Assembly (NCBI RefSeq): GCF_001748245.1
Contig: NZ_BDFO01000001.1
Span: 6,105,346-6,169,345 of the forward strand
Length of the DNA: 64,000 nt
Reading direction: 5' to 3'
Origin: Oligoflexus tunisiensis
Lineage (GTDB): Bacteria; Bdellovibrionota_B; Oligoflexia; Oligoflexales; Oligoflexaceae
The position numbers and the translations under genes are program-made. The notes beneath the pieces were generated by a model. That model was not told the origin of the DNA. It did not search any database and worked only from the letters and a program-made list of their open reading frames with translations. How positions within the stretch are numbered: position 1 is the first letter of the stretch; each line of letters opens with the position of its first letter. Shown one piece after another: positions 60,369 through 64,000 of this stretch.

Positions 60369-63300
60369 ATGCTTCAACGCGTTTATTCGCTGTTCGGTTC
60401 TTTGTTTTTTACTCAAGCTGAAGACCTCATCAAAAAAGCACGCCAGACGCCACTCGATCCGTCCGATTTGCCTGAACTGCCCGCAAAGAGCGATCGTTTC
60501 CCCCAGGCCTTTTCCGATGTGAAGGCTGGCAGCGGCTCGCAGCTTATTCTTCATATCCTTGACATCATGAAAAAAGACATCGGCACGGCCGCTCTTTTGG
60601 GGCTGTTTTCGGCCCTCTGTAGTCTGTCCATCCCGCTGCTCATCTTCCGTCTGGTTGATTTCGTCAACCAGGCGGCGCGGGGCGATCTTCAACTCTCCCT
60701 GGGACTGGCGGCCGGCTTTTTCCTTTGCCTGGTCTCAGCGCTGACAGGCCTTCTGCAGCAGTACTATCTGCATGCCTGCCAGAAGTTTTTAATGCACATC
60801 ATGAGTGGCCTGAATCTCAGAATTTACCAGCATGGCCTGACGCTGACGCGCTGCAACCAGCACAAGCAGACGACCGGGGACCTGGTCAATCTCATGAATA
60901 TGGATGCCGAAACCCTGGGCCGCGGTTTCATTGATTTGGTGGAAGTCTCGCTCAAGGCCTTCATGGTTTTGGCGACCTCATGGATGCTGATCGATCTTCT
61001 GGGATGGGCTGCGGTTCTCGGTCTGTCTGTTCTGGGCATCACAGCTCCCCTGTCGCGCTTTCTGATTCGGAACTTCATTCGCCTTGATGGACAAATCATG
61101 GGAAATCGGGATCGACGCGTTTCCCTGGTGTCCCAGGTTCTTTCCGGTATCCGGATCGTCAAATACTTTGCCTGGGAACCCCGGATATTGGCCGAGACGC
61201 AGGCCATTCGCAAAAAAGAGACCGACGCCCGCTGGCGCCTTTTTCGCAGCAATAGCCTCGCGCTCTTTATCTGCATGAGCAGCAGTCTTCTGGTCGGTCT
61301 CGTGTCCTTTGGAGCCGCCTGGCAATCGGGTCGCGCTTTGGATGCGGCCGTCATTTTCTCGAGCCTTGCCCTGTTTGGAATGCTTGATGGACTGGTTGGC
61401 AACCTTACCGACTCGGTTTCCATTTTAAGCGCCGCACGGGTCAGTGCCGGGCGCATTTCCCGATTCCTGAGTGATGGCAGGGCTGCGGAAACGGCTCCGC
61501 AGGGCCAACGCTACAAAGGTCCCCTGGGCCTGACCTTTCGCAAGGCCTCCTGGCAATACCGGGACGCTGATCAGCCCGTTCTCACGGATATCAACCTGGG
61601 CATTCAACCCGGCGAAGCGGTCGCCATCATCGGACCGGTCGGCAGTGGAAAGTCGAGTCTCCTGCTCGGAGCTTTGAAGGAGATTGCCCTTGTTGAAGGT
61701 CAGATGAACTGGGATGGCCTGCCTGCCGGTCACAAGCCTCATGTCGCTTATGTACCGCAAACGCCCTGCCTTTTGAATGCCACGCTGCAGGATAATCTCT
61801 GCCTTGGACATAAACTGGTCGATACCCATGCCTTGGATAAGGCCATCCACGCCGCCTGTCTGGGACCGGACATCAAACGCCTGCGCGGTGGCCTGCAGGC
61901 TGAAATAGGCGAACAGGGTTTGAATCTCTCCGGAGGACAAAAGCAGCGTGTGAACCTGGCCCGTGCGGCCCTGCTGGATCCCCAGGTGGTTTTGCTCGAT
62001 GACGCCATTTCTGCTGTCGACTTTGCCACGGAAGACCAGCTGATGCGTCGGCTCATCTTTGGCCTCTGGCAGAAGAAAACGCGCCTGGTCGTCACCCATC
62101 GTCTGCGGCACCTCGCCCGTTTTGATCGCGTTCTCTTTATCATGGATGGACGAATCATCGGCAATGGACCGGTCGCGGAACTGCTCATCCATAACCAGGC
62201 CTTTCGCGACTTTTATAACGACGCGCAGCAGGGCCACACCAGCGATGAGGATACCGAGGAGCCTGCAGCAACCCGGGACGCAGCGGCCCCCTCTGCCGAT
62301 TCCACGGAGACGCGCATCACGCAGGATGAAGATCGGGCTTTTGGTGCCGTTCAAGGAACGGTCTATAAAAGTTATTTCAAGGCCCTGCTGCAATCCCGCC
62401 GGGGACATTTCGTGGGGATGGCCTGTCTGATGCTGATGGTCAGTCTCCTGAGCATTGGTCTGCCTCTGCTGCAAAACACCTGGCTGGCGTTCTGGTCGGA
62501 TCACTATCACGCGACGCGACCTGTGCCGCATGATTTATGGTCACTTCTGCCGTCGTTCATTCAGCAAACGCCCGGCGCTCTGCTCGCCTGGGGGGCCCTG
62601 GGCCTTCTGACGATTATCGCCGCCGTGGGTCAGCAAATGCTTTGGCTGAGACGATCCCTGATTGCCGGCATTCGCCTGCATGATGCGGCGTACTCGGCGG
62701 TTCTGCGGGCGCCTCTGGCGTTTTTTGATAGCACTCCCGGTGGACGCATTCTGAACCGCTTTTCGCGTGACGTGGATGCGGTGGAGCGCGAGGTGGCTTG
62801 GAATCTGGAGCGAACGCTGGTCCCAGTGTTTCATGCCTGTGCCGCTCTTCTGCTTCTTCTGATCAACCTGCCAATTCTGGCCCTGGTGATCGCCCCGGCC
62901 CTCTTCATTTACCATCGCTTTCAAAGGGATTACCGGAAAGCCAGCCGCGACGCCCAGCGTATTTTTTCGATGGCCCGCTCGCCCCGTCTGGCTTTTTTCA
63001 AGGAAACGCTGCAATGCACCGCGATCATTCGTGCCCATGATCAGGCGCCCACGTTCACAGCTCGTTATCAAACGCTCTTCAGACAGTTTCAGGAAGGGTT
63101 TTACGGCACCGTCCTGCTGAATCGCTGGTTCTCCGTTCGCGTCCCCCTGCTGGGCGGGCTTCTGTCCTTTGGCCTTGTCTCAACGATACTGCTCCTGGCT
63201 TCGGCGGGACGCCTGGCCCCCGGTATTGCCGGTCTCGTTCTGGTCTATGGCACAAGGCTCTGGGATCATCTGAATAGTGCGATTCGCAGTTTCACCACAG

Positions 63301-64000
63301 TCGAATCCAATATGATAAGCGTGGAGCGCCTTCAGCATTTTCAGTCGCTGGAAGCCGAACAGGATAGTCCCGCCGTGGATTCTCCCGTCACAGGGGATGC
63401 ACAGTGGCCTCAAAAGGGTGCTGTGGAATTTGAGAATGTAAGCGTTCGCTACGCGGCGAATCAGCCACTGATTCTGAAGAACTGCAATTTCCAAATCCAG
63501 CCGGGACAAAAGGTTGGAATTATCGGCCGGACCGGGGCGGGTAAAAGCACGCTGCTCCAGGCTCTCTTCCGCTTCATCAATCCCTGCAGTGGGCGCGTGC
63601 TGATCGATGGCGTGGATACGGCCACGATTCCCCTGCATCGCCTGCGCCGTTCCATTGCGATCATTCCGCAGGATCCCCTGCTCTTTCAGGGCACGCTGCG
63701 CAGCAACCTGGATCGCTTTGAACGCTTTTCGGATCAGGACATCTGGGCTGCTCTGAGGCGGGCTCATCTTTTGGAATGGGCGCAGCGTCTGCCTTCAGGA
63801 CTCTACGAGGAGATCAGGGAAAATGGAGGCAACCTTAGCCTGGGGCAGCGCCAGCTGCTCTGTCTGGCCCGGGCTCTCCTGCTTGATACGCGCATCATTG
63901 TGATGGATGAAGCGACCGCGAGTGTGGATGTGCTGACGGACAGCCTGATTCAGCAGACCATTGAAGAGGAATGTCAGGACCGGACGGTTCTGATGATTGC
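60369..64000 (+). CDS. Full-length ABCC/MRP-like ABC transporter, 3' end cut off
   Basis: At least 1210 residues, running off the right edge. Order: polar N-terminus (about 1-60), TMD1 (about 65-350, six helices), NBD1 (about 380-610), linker, TMD2 (about 675-990), NBD2 (from about 1015). NBD1 has Walker A GPVGSGKSS, signature LSGGQKQR and Walker B VVLLDDAISAVD, with Asp in place of the catalytic Glu. NBD2 has GRTGAGKST, LSLGQRQLLCLARALLL and IIVMDEATASVD with Glu. One degenerate and one complete ATP site in a single chain is the ABCC (MRP/CFTR-type) pattern, uncommon in bacteria. AAGGA precedes ATG 60369. Likely an exporter; cargo unknown. Confidence 0.88.
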   Translation, partial: MLQRVYSLFGSLFFTQAEDLIKKARQTPLDPSDLPELPAKSDRFPQAFSDVKAGSGSQLILHILDIMKKDIGTAALLGLFSALCSLSIPLLIFRLVDFVNQAARGDLQLSLGLAAGFFLCLVSALTGLLQQYYLHACQKFLMHIMSGLNLRIYQHGLTLTRCNQHKQTTGDLVNLMNMDAETLGRGFIDLVEVSLKAFMVLATSWMLIDLLGWAAVLGLSVLGITAPLSRFLIRNFIRLDGQIMGNRDRRVSLVSQVLSGIRIVKYFAWEPRILAETQAIRKKETDARWRLFRSNSLALFICMSSSLLVGLVSFGAAWQSGRALDAAVIFSSLALFGMLDGLVGNLTDSVSILSAARVSAGRISRFLSDGRAAETAPQGQRYKGPLGLTFRKASWQYRDADQPVLTDINLGIQPGEAVAIIGPVGSGKSSLLLGALKEIALVEGQMNWDGLPAGHKPHVAYVPQTPCLLNATLQDNLCLGHKLVDTHALDKAIHAACLGPDIKRLRGGLQAEIGEQGLNLSGGQKQRVNLARAALLDPQVVLLDDAISAVDFATEDQLMRRLIFGLWQKKTRLVVTHRLRHLARFDRVLFIMDGRIIGNGPVAELLIHNQAFRDFYNDAQQGHTSDEDTEEPAATRDAAAPSADSTETRITQDEDRAFGAVQGTVYKSYFKALLQSRRGHFVGMACLMLMVSLLSIGLPLLQNTWLAFWSDHYHATRPVPHDLWSLLPSFIQQTPGALLAWGALGLLTIIAAVGQQMLWLRRSLIAGIRLHDAAYSAVLRAPLAFFDSTPGGRILNRFSRDVDAVEREVAWNLERTLVPVFHACAALLLLLINLPILALVIAPALFIYHRFQRDYRKASRDAQRIFSMARSPRLAFFKETLQCTAIIRAHDQAPTFTARYQTLFRQFQEGFYGTVLLNRWFSVRVPLLGGLLSFGLVSTILLLASAGRLAPGIAGLVLVYGTRLWDHLNSAIRSFTTVESNMISVERLQHFQSLEAEQDSPAVDSPVTGDAQWPQKGAVEFENVSVRYAANQPLILKNCNFQIQPGQKVGIIGRTGAGKSTLLQALFRFINPCSGRVLIDGVDTATIPLHRLRRSIAIIPQDPLLFQGTLRSNLDRFERFSDQDIWAALRRAHLLEWAQRLPSGLYEEIRENGGNLSLGQRQLLCLARALLLDTRIIVMDEATASVDVLTDSLIQQTIEEECQDRTVLMI

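Noticed and set aside
61425..62531. 368-codon minus-strand ORF in the ABC transporter
   Set aside because: The plus frame is continuously open from 60369 to the window end, with both Walker A motifs in frame; the minus ORF is its shadow.
1..64000. CRISPR arrays, rRNA genes, insertion sequences, prophage genes
   Set aside because: I saw no regularly spaced repeats, no rRNA-like sequence, no transposase, integrase or capsid-type protein in any frame.

Overview
The window (about 54% G+C by impression, not computed) reads as chromosome of a free-living Gram-negative bacterium rich in signal transduction. A TIGR02147-type regulator, 7TMR-DISM and CheA-like sensors, PilZ proteins and secreted hypothetical proteins suggest a Bdellovibrionota/Oligoflexia-like or other delta-type lineage. 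That placement is inference. No rRNA, CRISPR array, transposase or prophage was seen. Both ends cut a gene.

Layout. 1-1930: small housekeeping genes (zinc-ribbon protein, PilZ protein, thioredoxin 2) and a tRNA-Leu(CAA). 1930-5950: a more A+T-rich accessory stretch directly behind the tRNA. It holds an AbiE-type toxin-antitoxin operon with a promoter overlapped by repeated TGTCTGAAT boxes, an unrecognised membrane/coiled-coil protein, two strong inverted repeats and what looks like the stub of a lost BON-domain gene. 5940-13320: an oxidative pentose-phosphate cassette (transketolase, 6-phosphogluconate dehydrogenase, glucose-6-phosphate dehydrogenase, facing 6-phosphogluconolactonase and ribose-5-phosphate isomerase B) followed by an AlkA-type DNA glycosylase. 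A 52-bp element (42/52 identical) lies upstream of both the transketolase and the alkA gene.

13440-26350: sensory genes: an orthodox histidine kinase, a 7TM CheA-like HPt kinase, a TPR protein with a dead receiver domain, and a three-gene operon of two multi-PAS/GAF hybrid kinases with a single-domain response regulator between them. 26500-33700: FliL-like protein, cation/proton antiporter, secreted hypothetical, PRC-barrel protein, exported MsrA, cytochrome P450, DUF2784 protein. 33760-46570: ABC exporter pair, GNAT-nitrilase fusion, HTH plus two DUF5985 membrane proteins, nucleotidyltransferase and metallophosphoesterase, BON-SRPBCC protein, a second CheA-like kinase with a facing response regulator, a secreted protein and a matrixin-like protease.

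46700-60060: TIGR02147 regulator, a 1062-residue surface lipoprotein and a minus-strand saccharide cluster (glycosyltransferases, NodU-type carbamoyltransferase, GT9, GmhB-like phosphatase, SDR), with DUF2795 and BON stress-type genes inside it. 60369-end: a truncated full-length ABC transporter with ABCC/MRP-like asymmetric ATPase sites.

The NADPH-generating cassette, repair and redox enzymes (AlkA, MsrA, thioredoxin), BON/PRC/SRPBCC/DUF2795 proteins and the surface saccharide cluster together suggest a stress-survival region. This is inferred from gene content only. The best candidates for undescribed biology are the saccharide cluster, the ABCC-like transporter, the two CheA-like membrane kinases without a CheW domain, the shared 52-bp element and the small unknown island behind the tRNA.
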